Positions 1 through 8,236 are shown, counted from the stretch's first letter. The stretch: 64,000 bases of DNA from JAWLHK01 sp041690355 [NCBI: bacterium] (GCA_041690355.1 JAWLHK010000014.1:46193-110192), one strand, 5' to 3'. Notes: generated by a model from the sequence alone, not told the origin. Translations and numbers: made by a program.

Positions 1-104
1 TGATCACGCACAACAAGCACACCATGGAGATCGCCGACGAGCTCTATGGCGTTACCATGCAGGAAAGCGGCGTCTCACGCGTCGTCAACGTGCAGCTGAC
101 CTGA
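1..104 (+). CDS. smc: SMC chromosome-partition ATPase, C-terminal end (partial)
   Basis: Only the last 33 residues are in the window; the gene enters from the left edge. They contain [20 protein letters not shown] followed by ESGVSR, the very conserved end of the SMC ATPase head, where the H-loop histidine lies just before a TMExAD/LYGVTM motif. SMC compacts and segregates the chromosome as a homodimer with ScpA and ScpB. The stop codon lies 16 bp before the next gene, so the two may be co-transcribed. Identification is secure despite the short length; MukB and RecN do not end this way. Confidence 0.9.
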   Translation, partial: ITHNKHTMEIADELYGVTMQESGVSRVVNVQLT

Positions 105-120
105 TCCCCGGGTTCCACCC

Positions 121-783
121 ATGAACCAGACCGGCTGGGGCGAGTTCGTGAACGGGTTCGCCCGGTTCGTGGCCCACGGGCTCCGCAACCGGCTGACCCC
201 GGCGTTCACCTATGTCCGCATGCTCAAGGAGTCGCCGGACATGGCCCCCGAACGTCGCCGGATGATGATCGAGCTGGCCGATCGGTCGCTCGACGAGGCG
301 CTCAAGCTCTGCCGGGCAGTCGAGCAGGTATCCCATGCGAAAGCAGGCGAGGTGCGCGCGGTCGATCTGGCCGCGTGGCTCGGCGCGCTGGCCGGGCGCC
401 ACGGCGTGGCCCTCGAAGGGCTCGCGGTGACCGGCGTCAAGACGGTGGAGCTGGATACCGGCCTGTGGGAGACGGCTCTCGGGGGGCTGCTCGAAAACGT
501 ACGCGAACATGGCAACGCCCGCGCCGGGATTCTTGCCGAGCCGGTTGGCGACGGACAACTGCGCGTGGCGATCGTCGATCAGGGTCCCGGCATGGGGGCC
601 ATGGACGTCGAACGGGTTCTGGAGCCGACCCGGCGCCGCGAAGGATCGCCGGGGGCCGGCATGGGGCTCAGCCGGGTTACCTGGGCGGTACTGCAGCTGG
701 GGGGGAGCCTTCAGCTCGAAGCGATGGAACCCGGCGGCATCCGCGCGACGGTCACGGGACGCCTCGGTACAATTGGCGCATAA
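121..783 (+). CDS. small histidine-kinase-like ATPase (no sensor domain)
   Basis: A 220-residue protein with a degenerate dimerisation/phosphoacceptor box near the N-terminus (VAHGLRNRLTP, His19) and a GHKL ATP-binding fold: N-box ENVREHG (about 124-130), G1 box DQGPGMG, and G2 box GAGMGLS near the C-terminus. It has no membrane segment, PAS, GAF or receiver domain, so it resembles the catalytic core of a histidine kinase alone. It may act as an orphan cytoplasmic kinase or as an ATPase of the anti-sigma-factor type. It follows smc closely. No response regulator is adjacent, so partner and signal are unknown. Confidence 0.7.
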   Translation: MNQTGWGEFVNGFARFVAHGLRNRLTPAFTYVRMLKESPDMAPERRRMMIELADRSLDEALKLCRAVEQVSHAKAGEVRAVDLAAWLGALAGRHGVALEGLAVTGVKTVELDTGLWETALGGLLENVREHGNARAGILAEPVGDGQLRVAIVDQGPGMGAMDVERVLEPTRRREGSPGAGMGLSRVTWAVLQLGGSLQLEAMEPGGIRATVTGRLGTIGA

Positions 784-794
784 TGTATATTATG
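779..794. promoter_or_regulatory. 16-bp perfect palindrome overlapping a stop codon
   Basis: CATAAT-GTAT-ATTATG is a perfect inverted repeat in an otherwise G+C-rich stretch. It begins over the stop codon of the kinase-like gene. It is the size of a dimeric repressor site, but no divergent start lies beside it, so its role is unclear. Confidence 0.3.
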
Positions 795-809
795 TCAACT
801 TTACCGGAA

Positions 810-831
810 CCGGAAGGCGCGCCTTTTCCGG
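810..831 (+). terminator. hairpin downstream of the kinase-like gene
   Basis: CCGGAA and TTCCGG form a 6-bp stem around a 10-base loop. It lies between the convergent ends of the kinase-like gene and bamB. No long T-run follows, so it is a weak terminator candidate that could serve either strand. Confidence 0.4.
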
Positions 832-902
832 CCTGATTCCGGCCGGCGCGGTTTCCCCTCATTTTCCTGGTCCTGAAGTTCCGGCGTCCCCTTCGGGTAC
901 CC

Positions 903-1997
903 TCAGGGAACGTGAATCCGGTAGAGACTGCCGAGGTTCGTCAACGCGAAGAGCCCTGCGCCGCGACGTTCCGGTGCCGCCGAGAAGCCCGAGACGGCCC
1001 GGTCATAACGCCACCGGAGCGTTCCCGCTCTGCCGTCGACCTCGCCGACTCCGCCGGCGGCGTCGGTAAAGAAGACGCGGCTCCCCTCCATGATCGGACG
1101 ATTGATCCACGTACGTGTCACCGGCACGGTCCACAGATTGCGACCCGTAGCCGGATCGAAGGCCTTGAGCTCGCCGCTCAACGTGCCCACGACGAGCCGG
1201 TCTCCGGCGACGGCCGGCGCCTCGTGTGAAACGACCGGTTCCGACCAGATCATGTTGCCCGAGGCGGCGTCCATGCAGAGCAGCCGCGAGCCGTAGACGA
1301 CGACGTAGACCCGGTTGCCCAGGATGACCGGGGTGGAATCGATGTCGGTGAAGCGCGCGGCCTCACCCGTCCAGCGCTGGCTCCACTCGACCTGCCCCGT
1401 CGCCCCGTCGAGGCGCACCACCGCGCCGTCGGAGAAGCCGGTCAGCACGTCACCCTCGAAGACGGTGGCGCCGGCCGCGCCGCGGATGCTCAACTGCGGA
1501 TCGTCGCCGCGCGCATACTGCCAGCGCCATTCGCCTGAGTTCCGGTCGAGCGCATAGACCTGATTGTTGCCCGTCGTCACGAAAAGGCGGTCTTCGTGGG
1601 CGGCCGGGCGTCCGAGCACCTCGTGGCCCGTGAAATACCGCCACCGCACGTCGCCGTTCTGCGCATCGAGCGCGAAGACCGAACCGGTGACGGTACCCAG
1701 GTAAAGCGTATCGCCCACGAGCAGCGCATCGGCCTCGACGGCCCCGCCCAGGGCGCGGCTCCAGACCCGATTGCCGTGCAGGTCGTAGGCGAAGGCCGTC
1801 CCTTCGCGCGTGCCCACGTAAATCCGATCGCCGCCGCTGACGGGCGCCGACCGCTGCACCGGATTCCAGGGAAGCATGATGCGGTCGAAATCGAGCGGCC
1901 GCACCCAATGGATGGCATACCGGGGGAATTCGGCCGCAAAGGCGATCGCTCCACCGAGCAGGAGAAACGCCAGGATGGCCAGAGAGGTGCGCCGCAC
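903..1997 (-). CDS. bamB: BamB-like PQQ-type beta-propeller protein
   Basis: A 364-residue exported protein: N-terminal hydrophobic segment, then a series of blades of the PQQ-enzyme repeat type (for example VYALDRNSGEWRW, VFALDAQNGDVRW, LKAFDPATGRNLW). BamB is the propeller subunit of the BAM complex that helps BamA fold outer-membrane proteins. The yfgM-like gene lies 14 bp upstream on the same strand, matching the known yfgM-bamB neighbourhood and supporting the call. Unlike E. coli BamB there is no lipobox cysteine after the signal segment, so it may be soluble or membrane-tethered rather than a lipoprotein. A generic PQQ-propeller protein is the alternative. Confidence 0.72.
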   Translation of the reverse strand: MRRTSLAILAFLLLGGAIAFAAEFPRYAIHWVRPLDFDRIMLPWNPVQRSAPVSGGDRIYVGTREGTAFAYDLHGNRVWSRALGGAVEADALLVGDTLYLGTVTGSVFALDAQNGDVRWRYFTGHEVLGRPAAHEDRLFVTTGNNQVYALDRNSGEWRWQYARGDDPQLSIRGAAGATVFEGDVLTGFSDGAVVRLDGATGQVEWSQRWTGEAARFTDIDSTPVILGNRVYVVVYGSRLLCMDAASGNMIWSEPVVSHEAPAVAGDRLVVGTLSGELKAFDPATGRNLWTVPVTRTWINRPIMEGSRVFFTDAAGGVGEVDGRAGTLRWRYDRAVSGFSAAPERRGAGLFALTNLGSLYRIHVP

Positions 1998-2011
1998 GGG
2001 ATTCAGCTTTT

Positions 2012-2665
2012 TCAGGGCCTGGTCGTTTCGGAAACGGCAGCCGCCGTCGCTTCACGCACCACGCGGTTGCGTTCGAGATAGACCTGCACGCGGCCGATGT
2101 CGCTCGCGAGCACCGAGGCATACGGGCTGACGTCGACGGCGTTGGCGCGCTGATAGTAGTCGAGGGCGCGTTCGTAATTGCGCATCGCCTCCCACGCCTT
2201 GCCGGCCTGCATCAGCGCCATGCTCTTGAACGAAGGCTGCGACTCGAAACGCTCGGCCGCTTTCTGAAACGCGTTGGCCGCCTCTTCGAAGCGGTTCAGG
2301 CGGTAGTAGGCGTCGCCGACCGACACGAGCGCGAGCGACGCGGCGTCGGTGTTGCGGTAATTCTCAAAATAGGCCTCGAGCTCGCCGACGACCTTCTTCA
2401 ACCGTTCGGCGCGCTCGGCTTCGGGGGCCTGCACGGCCTGGTCGAGCGTCTCGGCCAGTCGGGCGTACTGATAGCGGGCCTCTTCCTGCTTGGATTCGGC
2501 GTAGTAGCCGTAGCCCAGGCCACCCGCGGCCACGAGCACGACGATGAGCACGATGCCCACGACCGAAGAGGCGTGCCCGCGAACCCAGTCGAACACGCGG
2601 TTCATGGTCGTCTGAAACGTATCGGGCTTCTTGATGTCGTGGCGGGTCAGTCGTTTTTCGCTCAT
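2012..2665 (-). CDS. YfgM-like single-pass TPR protein
   Basis: A 217-residue protein with about 35 cytoplasmic residues, one membrane helix (about 36-57, VVGIVLIVVLVAAGGLGYGYY), and TPR-like helices exposed to the periplasm (NRFEEAANAFQKAAERFE, NYERALDYYQRANAV). This matches YfgM, an ancillary subunit that works with the SecYEG translocon and periplasmic chaperones. It is the first gene of a two-gene unit with bamB (14-bp gap). Its upstream region contains only heptamer repeat arrays and no clear promoter. Confidence 0.7.
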   Translation of the reverse strand: MSEKRLTRHDIKKPDTFQTTMNRVFDWVRGHASSVVGIVLIVVLVAAGGLGYGYYAESKQEEARYQYARLAETLDQAVQAPEAERAERLKKVVGELEAYFENYRNTDAASLALVSVGDAYYRLNRFEEAANAFQKAAERFESQPSFKSMALMQAGKAWEAMRNYERALDYYQRANAVDVSPYASVLASDIGRVQVYLERNRVVREATAAAVSETTRP

Positions 2666-2731
2666 GCAGCAACCAGGGGAAAAACAATCATTCTAGTGAG
2701 GACTTCAAGCAAAGTCAACGCCTTATCCCAA

Positions 2732-2762
2732 TTGACGATTTACGATTGACGATTGACGATTT
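2732..2762. repeat. heptamer mini-array, TTGACGA family (family A)
   Basis: Four consecutive 7-bp units TTGACGA / TTTACGA / TTGACGA / TTGACGA plus part of a fifth. It opens a 348-bp gap (2666-3013) made largely of such arrays. The same family, or its reverse complement CAATCGT, recurs near 25.6-25.9, 37.76, 45.12 and 45.32 kb. Confidence 0.85.
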
Positions 2763-2800
2763 GCCGGAAAGGACTTGGGGGCGCCTGTCCTTGCTGCGTT

Positions 2801-2821
2801 GGTGCTTGGCACTTGGTTCTC
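2801..2821. repeat. degenerate heptamer triplet, GGTGCTT family (family C)
   Basis: Units GGTGCTT / GGCACTT / GGTTCTC in register. It is a degenerate relative of the array at 2892-2919. Confidence 0.6.
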
Positions 2822-2824
2822 GAA

Positions 2825-2852
2825 GTGACGAGTGACGAGTGACGAGTGACGA
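2825..2852. repeat. heptamer mini-array, GTGACGA x4 (family B)
   Basis: Four perfect copies of GTGACGA, four bases after the preceding triplet. It is non-coding and lies between the yfgM-like gene and the TPR gene at 3014. Confidence 0.9.
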
Positions 2853-2891
2853 ATTTCGGCAGGGGCTGGAACCTGTGCCCTTTCTTCTTCA

Positions 2892-2919
2892 GCGCTTGGC
2901 GCTCGGTGCTTGGCGCTTC
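2892..2919. repeat. heptamer mini-array, GCGCTTG family (family C)
   Basis: Units GCGCTTG / GCGCTCG / GTGCTTG / GCGCTTC. The reverse complement of this family forms the array at 37611-37638. Confidence 0.85.
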
Positions 2920-2964
2920 ACCCGCGACGGGTGACGAATACAAGCGCAGGTCCCTTGCCGCTCA

Positions 2965-2992
2965 GGAATCAGGAATCAGGAATTAGGAATTG
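2965..2992. repeat. heptamer mini-array, GGAATCA family (family D)
   Basis: Units GGAATCA / GGAATCA / GGAATTA / GGAATTG, ending 8 bp before the -10-like TACAAT of the next gene. Related arrays are at 26330 and, in reverse complement, 37561. Confidence 0.88.
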
Positions 2993-3000
2993 CAGTAGGG

Positions 3001-3006
3001 TACAAT
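3001..3006 (+). promoter_or_regulatory. -10-like element of the TPR gene
   Basis: TACAAT (5/6 match to the sigma70 -10) lies 7 bp before the ATG at 3014, so transcription would begin at or next to the start codon, implying a leaderless message. No good -35 is visible; its position falls inside the heptamer array. Confidence 0.45.
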
Positions 3007-3013
3007 CTCACGG

Positions 3014-3622
3014 ATGCGTTTTCCGTCCGGCCGGCTTCCGGCATTCCTCTTCGGTCTCGTGTGGCTTACCCTTGCCCTGCCCGCCTCAGCGCTTGCCGAG
3101 GATGAGGAGGACAAGGATTGGACGGCGCTCGCCAAGGCCGCCCACGCGCAACTGACGACACGCCCGGCCGACCCCGATCTCCTCAACCTGAGCGGATACC
3201 TGCACTTCCGCGCGGGCGTCACCGACGTCGCCTACCGCGCCTACCGCGCCGCGATCAAGGCCCGCCCCCGGTTCGCCGTGGCGTGGAACAATCTGGGCGT
3301 CCTCCTCATGCGGCAGAAGAAATATGAGGAAGCCGAGATCTGCTTTCGCCGGGCGCTCGAGATCGACAAGCGCTACTCAAAGGCGCGCTACAATCTGGCC
3401 GTTTCCCGGTTCCGCCAGGGCGCCTATCGAGAATCGCTCTTCATGTACCTGGATCTGCGTGACGACGACCCCGAATACACGAACGTGCGCACGAATCCCC
3501 TCAAGGCAGAAGAAGAGCTCGACGCCGCACTCGCCGCCGATCCCGACAATTTCTTCCTCAAGCAGGTGCGCAAACGGGTGAAGAGCGAGGCCCCGCGCCC
3601 CGTCTCGGCGCCGGCACGCTGA
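3014..3622 (+). CDS. exported TPR-repeat protein
   Basis: A 202-residue protein with an N-terminal signal peptide (about 1-28, ending PASALA) and an acidic patch. Tandem TPR motifs follow, the clearest being FAVAWNNLGVLLMRQKKYEE and SKARYNLAVSRFRQGAYRE. It is probably a periplasmic scaffold. It stands alone, facing away from the minus-strand bamB unit and towards the YidD-fusion gene. The ATG at 3014 is directly downstream of a -10-like TACAAT and a heptamer array. No specific partner can be inferred. Confidence 0.7.
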   Translation: MRFPSGRLPAFLFGLVWLTLALPASALAEDEEDKDWTALAKAAHAQLTTRPADPDLLNLSGYLHFRAGVTDVAYRAYRAAIKARPRFAVAWNNLGVLLMRQKKYEEAEICFRRALEIDKRYSKARYNLAVSRFRQGAYRESLFMYLDLRDDDPEYTNVRTNPLKAEEELDAALAADPDNFFLKQVRKRVKSEAPRPVSAPAR

Positions 3623-3645
3623 TCATCCGTCATCCCGCAGCCGCT

Positions 3646-3789
3646 TCATCCCGTACTCAGTCGGTAACGCCCTCTGTAACTGCGCAAGATATCATACCCA
3701 TGGCTCGCGCCGAGGATCTCGAGTCCTGTACGGATCGTGGCGGTAATTCCTTGGCCCGTTGCCTCCTGGGCCTTCTGGAGAACGTCCAC
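3646..3789 (-). pseudogene. 5'-truncated VapB-like antitoxin remnant
   Basis: The 47 codons read DVLQKAQEATGQGITATIR, then TGLEILGASHGYD and ILRSYRGRYRLSTG. This pattern of a ribbon-helix-helix followed by a LRxxRGK-like tail is typical of VapB-type (DUF2191-like) antitoxins. The usual N-terminal beta-strand with its own Met is missing: the frame upstream runs into the C-terminal end of the YidD-fusion gene in another frame. A GTG at 3789 is the only plausible start. No PIN-domain toxin lies beside it. It is most likely the decayed end of a lost toxin-antitoxin module. The match is by eye. Confidence 0.45.
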
Positions 3790-3815
3790 CGGTGGGCAGC
3801 ATGAGTTCTCGGTGG

Positions 3816-5228
3816 TTACTCCTCCAGCGACCATTCGAGCAGCGGCAGGCGCAGGGTCGCGTCCTCGAGAGACTGGCGGAACCGGCCAAGCCGGCGCGCG
3901 TTGAAGCGGTCGGCCGAGACGGCGGCCCCGTAGACATTGCCCAGATAAAAGCTCGAGCCGATCGTCGCGTAAAGGGCCGTGGTCGTGTAGGCCCAGCCGC
4001 GATGCGGGCGTGAAGCCAGATCGCGCCCCTTGAGCCACGCGTCCCAGGTCAGCAGCCCGAACAGCGCGTTCACACCGAGCGAAGCCGCCGCCTCGCCCCA
4101 GTGGCCCGTGTAGGCCTGCCCCGCGCCCGGCAATACAGCACTGAGGAGCGCGGCCGCCGAGCGGCTTCTGCGGGGGATGTCGCCCCCCTGCCCGGCCTTC
4201 TCCGCGAGTTCCGTCAGAATGGTGCGGGTCTCCGGCGCGAGCGATTCGTCAGCCGCGATTCCCCCAAAGATAGCGGCCGCGTCGGAATATCGCGCCGTAT
4301 GAAGGAGCGCAAGCGCGCGATACAGATCCCGCTCGGCGGCGATGCCCGCGTGGATTCCCGGCCGGCGCGGCGTAAGCGCCTCGGCGGCCAGCGCGTAGCG
4401 GCCGGCGAGGTAGTGCGCCTCGCCGATGCGCAGGGCGGCAAGCTCGGAGAGAAGGCCGGCGCCGTCGACCGCCTCCTGATAACTGAGAATGGCCGTGTCC
4501 CACTGGCGCGCCCCGGCATGCGCGTCTCCGGCCCGCAGCCATGCGCGCAGGGCCGTCGGTCCGGTCGCAAGCAGGGCCGCCTCCATGAAGAGCGTGGCCG
4601 CGCGATACCACTCTTCCCGTGCCAGGAGCGCCTCGCCGAGCGCCATGCGGCGTTCCACGGTTTCCCCTGCTGCGGAGGGAATGTCCGGATCCGTCTGCGG
4701 GCGGGCCGAAGGCGGCATCGGGGACGCCTGTGCAAGCAGCATCCCCTCCGCGTCGCGCGGAACGGCGGTCTCGCGCGGTTCCTCACCGAATAACCAGTTG
4801 TCCTCGGGCGGATCCCAGGCGCGCAGGGCGCCAACACGGATCAGACGGAAATGTCCGCTCTCGAGAATCCCCGGATACTCGCGGGTCAACCGCGAGGCCG
4901 TCATGAGCACGCCCCAGCCGGGGCCGTACCGGTTCACGGCCTCGCGCGCAAACTGCGAACAAGTCGGGTAGTGCGGACATTTCGGACCGTCGATCGGCGA
5001 TAGAACGTCGCGGAAGACATCGAGGAGAAAGCCGAATCCCTGACGCAGCGCGTCCGGGCGTGCGTGGATGTCGTCGCCGGGCCGACCCGCGCGCAGCCGC
5101 ATGGAAGGCGGATTCTCGTATTCCCATGGGTCTTCGGCGCGTGCGTCCGAAGCAGCCAGTGCAAGGAGCAGCAGGGCGGCCGGGAGGCGGCCGGCGAGAG
5201 CGGAACCGGGTTTGAGGAGGAACGCCAT
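3816..5228 (-). CDS. YidD-domain / TPR / membrane-module fusion protein
   Basis: A 470-residue protein with three parts. A signal peptide (about 1-31) is followed by a YidD domain (about 65-130) with the family signature SPIDGPKCPHYPTCSQFA (Cys84, Cys90). TPR-like helices occupy about 170-350 (ALGEALLAREEWYRAATLF, EAHYLAGRYALAAEAL). A C-terminal hydrophobic module of about 100 residues starts with LPGAGQAYTG. YidD normally is a small cytoplasmic-side protein of about 85 residues linked to YidC-mediated insertion; here it is fused and apparently exported. The same three modules appear as separate adjacent genes at 8.8-11.0 kb, so the fusion suggests they work together. It is transcribed divergently from lolA. 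Confidence 0.75.
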   Translation of the reverse strand: MAFLLKPGSALAGRLPAALLLLALAASDARAEDPWEYENPPSMRLRAGRPGDDIHARPDALRQGFGFLLDVFRDVLSPIDGPKCPHYPTCSQFAREAVNRYGPGWGVLMTASRLTREYPGILESGHFRLIRVGALRAWDPPEDNWLFGEEPRETAVPRDAEGMLLAQASPMPPSARPQTDPDIPSAAGETVERRMALGEALLAREEWYRAATLFMEAALLATGPTALRAWLRAGDAHAGARQWDTAILSYQEAVDGAGLLSELAALRIGEAHYLAGRYALAAEALTPRRPGIHAGIAAERDLYRALALLHTARYSDAAAIFGGIAADESLAPETRTILTELAEKAGQGGDIPRRSRSAAALLSAVLPGAGQAYTGHWGEAAASLGVNALFGLLTWDAWLKGRDLASRPHRGWAYTTTALYATIGSSFYLGNVYGAAVSADRFNARRLGRFRQSLEDATLRLPLLEWSLEE

Positions 5229-5319
5229 CGTTACATTCTAGTAACGAGGGGGCCGCCCCATCAACCAAAACCACATTGTCGCCGCATACTTGAGCCGTAT
5301 TGGGCCCACTGCCCTTTTC

Positions 5320-5349
5320 TTGACAGAGCGCCAAGCGAAGTGCTAGTAT
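5320..5349 (+). promoter_or_regulatory. sigma70-type promoter of lolA
   Basis: A perfect -35 TTGACA (5320-5325), an 18-bp spacer, and -10 TAGTAT (5344-5349) preceded by TG one base upstream (extended -10). The expected start is about 5356, giving a short leader before the ATG at 5373. It is one of the best promoters in the window. Confidence 0.8.
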
Positions 5350-5372
5350 GCCCCCTAACCTGTGCACGCCTG

Positions 5373-6176
5373 ATGGTTTACCGTAAGCGTATTCTCGCCG
5401 CCTTTCTTTTCTCCCTTTTCGTGACGAGTGTTGCGGGTTCCGCCGCGGCCGCCGACGAGGCGACCTCGCGTGCGACCGCCCTCATGGAGAAGGCCGCGGC
5501 CAACTTCGACCGGATTCAGACCATTCGCGCCTCCATCGATCAGGTGCTGTCGGCCCGCGGCGGCGGACAGCGCTTTCAAGGAGTTTACGTCGCGGCGGCG
5601 CCGGCGCGTTTCCACATCGAATATCAGTATCCGTACCGGCAGCAGGTGGTGAGCAACGGAAACGAACTCTGGTGGTATATTCCGCAGAGCAAGAAAGTCT
5701 GGTTTTCGAACGGCGTGACGAGTCTGACGAATTCCCCCGAAGCGATGGGGGGACAGACCTTCGGCTCCCTGGGGTTCGAGAACATCGACCTCGCCCCGCA
5801 GTCTGACGTCGTCTACAAGCTCGAAGACAGCCTTCTCTCGCAGCTGAGGGGCAAGTGGAAAATTGAATTTGAGGGGACCGGTTCGGCGCAGGGCATGCGC
5901 GGAACGTTCTGGCTGGATCGCAAGAGCGGTCTGCCGCTGGTGATTGAAATTCGGGATGACAAGGGCGAAGTCACGCTGCGTCAGACCTTCGAAGATTACG
6001 AGCTCGTGAACCAGGTTTCGGTCCCCACCAACGTCTTGATCGAAGTACCGCGCTACAAGGTGTCCATCCAGGTGCGGTATGCCGATATCAAGATCAACCA
6101 GCCGGTTGATGATCGGGAATTCCGATTTGCACCCCCGGCAGGGGTGCCTGTTGTACCTCTAACAAGTGCCATGTAA
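5373..6176 (+). CDS. lolA: outer-membrane lipoprotein carrier LolA
   Basis: A 267-residue protein with a signal peptide (MVYRKRILAAFLFSLFVTSV, cleavage near AAA-DE). The LolA fold follows: an amphipathic N-terminal helix with FDRIQTIRASIDQ, strands with RFQGVYVAAAPARFHIEY and GNELWWYIPQSKKVW, and a C-terminal DDREFRFAPPAGVPVV region. LolA carries lipoproteins from LolCDE across the periplasm, fitting the many lipoproteins here. ATG 5373 was chosen because the promoter ends at 5349; in-frame sequence further upstream is antisense to the divergent gene. The stop overlaps the ribosome-binding site of the next gene. Confidence 0.88.
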   Translation: MVYRKRILAAFLFSLFVTSVAGSAAAADEATSRATALMEKAAANFDRIQTIRASIDQVLSARGGGQRFQGVYVAAAPARFHIEYQYPYRQQVVSNGNELWWYIPQSKKVWFSNGVTSLTNSPEAMGGQTFGSLGFENIDLAPQSDVVYKLEDSLLSQLRGKWKIEFEGTGSAQGMRGTFWLDRKSGLPLVIEIRDDKGEVTLRQTFEDYELVNQVSVPTNVLIEVPRYKVSIQVRYADIKINQPVDDREFRFAPPAGVPVVPLTSAM

Positions 6177-6186
6177 GGAGAAAACG

Positions 6187-6687
6187 ATGAATTTGTTCCG
6201 GCGTTTTGCCGCTACGTTCGCCATCGTAGTCGGCGTTCTTTTCGCGGTTCAGACGGTTGCTCTGCCTGTCGCCCAGGCTGAGCTCAACAAGGCCAGCGTC
6301 GTCAACGTGCAGAGCGATGACGCTCCGAGCCCGGTGATTGCCATCATCCTGGCCATCATCCTGCCCGGCGCGGGCCACCTGTATGTCGGCAAGGCCGGCA
6401 CGGGCATCCTGATCCTCGCCCTCTGCGTCGTCAACTGGTGCCTCATTTACTGGGTGCTCGCGGTTCTGACGATCTGGGCCGGTGGCGTCGGCGGCTGCGT
6501 TGCCCCGATTTTCCACCTCATCCTCGTGATCTGGGACGCCTGGGGCTCCTACAACATCGCCAAGAAAAAGGGCGGTGCGGGTGACCTCGAAGACGTCGAG
6601 CGCAAGACCAAGCGCGCTCTGGAAGACGAAGACGAAGAGGGTATGCTCCACAACCCGTTCGTCCGTCCGGCCGCCGTCGTCTTCTAA
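6187..6687 (+). CDS. exported small membrane protein with PGAGHLYVG module
   Basis: A 166-residue protein: signal-like N-terminus (about 1-31), then a hydrophobic module from about residue 55 with LPGAGHLYVGKAGTGILIL and two or three further membrane segments, ending in a charged tail. The PGxGHxYxG turn between hydrophobic segments resembles TM2/DUF5683-type domains. Four relatives lie within 8 kb. A strong ribosome-binding site AAGGAG (6175-6180) overlaps the lolA stop and fixes ATG 6187. A rho-independent terminator follows, so lolA and this gene form a two-gene operon. Function unknown. Confidence 0.7.
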   Translation: MNLFRRFAATFAIVVGVLFAVQTVALPVAQAELNKASVVNVQSDDAPSPVIAIILAIILPGAGHLYVGKAGTGILILALCVVNWCLIYWVLAVLTIWAGGVGGCVAPIFHLILVIWDAWGSYNIAKKKGGAGDLEDVERKTKRALEDEDEEGMLHNPFVRPAAVVF

Positions 6688-6710
6688 GACGATTTCAGCC
6701 TGAAGACTCG

Positions 6711-6740
6711 AGAGCCCGCCCACGTGGCGGGCTCTTTTTT
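6711..6740 (+). terminator. rho-independent terminator
   Basis: AGAGCCCGCC / GGCGGGCTCT make a perfect 10-bp stem with loop CACGT, followed by a run of six T. It closes the lolA operon. Confidence 0.93.
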
Positions 6741-6766
6741 GCCCTTTTTCTGTGTTTTATCCCTTG

Positions 6767-8200
6767 ATGCTCACCGCTCTCGCCCTTTACGCCCTGCTCG
6801 CCGCGCCGGATGTCGTCGTGCACGGCGCCGCGCCCGAGCGCGCCACCGCCGCCACCGCCGTCGTTGCAGAGGCCCTTGAGAGTCCGGCTGATCTGACCGC
6901 GGCGACGCAGAAGCTCGTCGAGTGGTATGCGCGGGCCGACTTTCCGATGGCCCACGTCTACGGCGCCGCGTTCACCGGCGGCGCCCTGCGTCTCTACGCG
7001 TCGGAAGGCACCATCGCGGCGCTCAACTGGCAGGGGCTTCCCGATGGGTGGATCGGCTGGCTCGAGGCGCGCATGCCCGCGCAGCTGGCCGTCGGCGAAC
7101 CCGTCCGTCAGCAGGTCGTGGCCGAAGCGCTGCGCACGCTGCGCGCCCTCCCCTTCGTGAAAGACGCGCGGATTGCACCGGAAATCGAACAGCAGCGCGG
7201 CCAGGCAGCCCGCATCGCCTTGAACGTGACCGTCGAGCGCATCGAGGCCGCCAACCTCATCGATTTCTGGGTCGACTCGGTCGGCGCCGGGTTCGAGCAG
7301 GACTACAGCCAGATCGGTACGCTGCGCCCCTGGATCGGCGTGCAGAACGAACTCGGCGTGCAGATCATCCGCATCCCGTCGCCCGACCTGACCCCCGGCT
7401 TCTTCGTGCGCACCGAACAGTTCTTCGGCAAGAGCGGCGGCGTCGATCCGATTCCGTTGCTCGAGACCGGCCTCGGCACGGCCATCGACGCCGGCTGGCG
7501 CCTCCCGCGCCGTGACATCGGGCGCCGCTATGACGTGCGCTCGCTGTCTGTGTTCATCCCCTTTCGCCTCGGCGCCGACGCCTGGCGCGCCGAGTTCTCA
7601 CCGTACTACGAGTGGACCGTCTTTACCGGCGACGCGCTCGCCGGACCGGAGACCGTCAATCACCTGGCCGGGCGCTTCAGCCTGGGTGACCCGCCGCCCG
7701 GTATCGCGGCCCGCACCGGAGGCGCACCGGCGCCTGCCGTGGGGATCGAGGCGATCGCCGTCTTTCAGGGAGACGAGCCCTATTGGCGGGCCACCGGCGC
7801 GTTCTCGCGCAAGTGGAACCCGATTGGCCGGCAGGAGGTGCAGGTTTTTGCCGAAGCCGGCTGGCTCGACGGTTCGCCCGTGTTCCTGCGCGAATTCAGC
7901 GTCGGCGGTCTCGACACCCTGCCGGCCTATCCCGAGCAGTACCGCTTCGGCCGCCGCTTTTTCACCGGCGGCGCGCGGTGGTTGCCCCAGTTCGGGCCGA
8001 AAGGGATCAACGGGTGGCTCGGCATCGAAGCGGGCGACGCCTGGTCGGGCGCATACCCCGGAGATCCGCTCGTCGAGGCCTCGCTCGGCATCGAGGTCGA
8101 CATCCGCGTGCTGCGCGTCTGGATCGCCGTGGCCCAGCCGCTGCGCATCGAACGCTCGCCGACCCTCAACTTCCGTCTGATTACCGTCTCTGACCGGTAG
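6767..8200 (+). CDS. Omp85/TamA-like outer-membrane assembly protein
   Basis: A 477-residue protein. The N-terminal third contains POTRA-like features (PVRQQVVAEALRTLRALPFV KDARI, where a conserved hydrophobic residue precedes strand pairs). The rest alternates as beta-strands and contains the Omp85-like stretch FSVGGLDTLPAYPEQYRFG and a final amphipathic strand (TLNFRLITV). Omp85 proteins insert or secrete proteins through the outer membrane. At under 500 residues it is smaller than BamA, with at most two POTRA domains, closer to FhaC/TamA-like variants. ATG 6767 is used; a GTG at 6752 is an alternative just after the terminator. Confidence 0.6.
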   Translation: MLTALALYALLAAPDVVVHGAAPERATAATAVVAEALESPADLTAATQKLVEWYARADFPMAHVYGAAFTGGALRLYASEGTIAALNWQGLPDGWIGWLEARMPAQLAVGEPVRQQVVAEALRTLRALPFVKDARIAPEIEQQRGQAARIALNVTVERIEAANLIDFWVDSVGAGFEQDYSQIGTLRPWIGVQNELGVQIIRIPSPDLTPGFFVRTEQFFGKSGGVDPIPLLETGLGTAIDAGWRLPRRDIGRRYDVRSLSVFIPFRLGADAWRAEFSPYYEWTVFTGDALAGPETVNHLAGRFSLGDPPPGIAARTGGAPAPAVGIEAIAVFQGDEPYWRATGAFSRKWNPIGRQEVQVFAEAGWLDGSPVFLREFSVGGLDTLPAYPEQYRFGRRFFTGGARWLPQFGPKGINGWLGIEAGDAWSGAYPGDPLVEASLGIEVDIRVLRVWIAVAQPLRIERSPTLNFRLITVSDR

Positions 8201-8236
8201 CCCCCTGCCCTGCGGGTTGCTAGACTGTACCGAGCG

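Noticed and set aside
5064-5372. Longer LolA start upstream of the promoter
   Set aside because: It would begin inside the divergent YidD-fusion gene and upstream of the mapped-looking promoter; the signal peptide begins at 5373.
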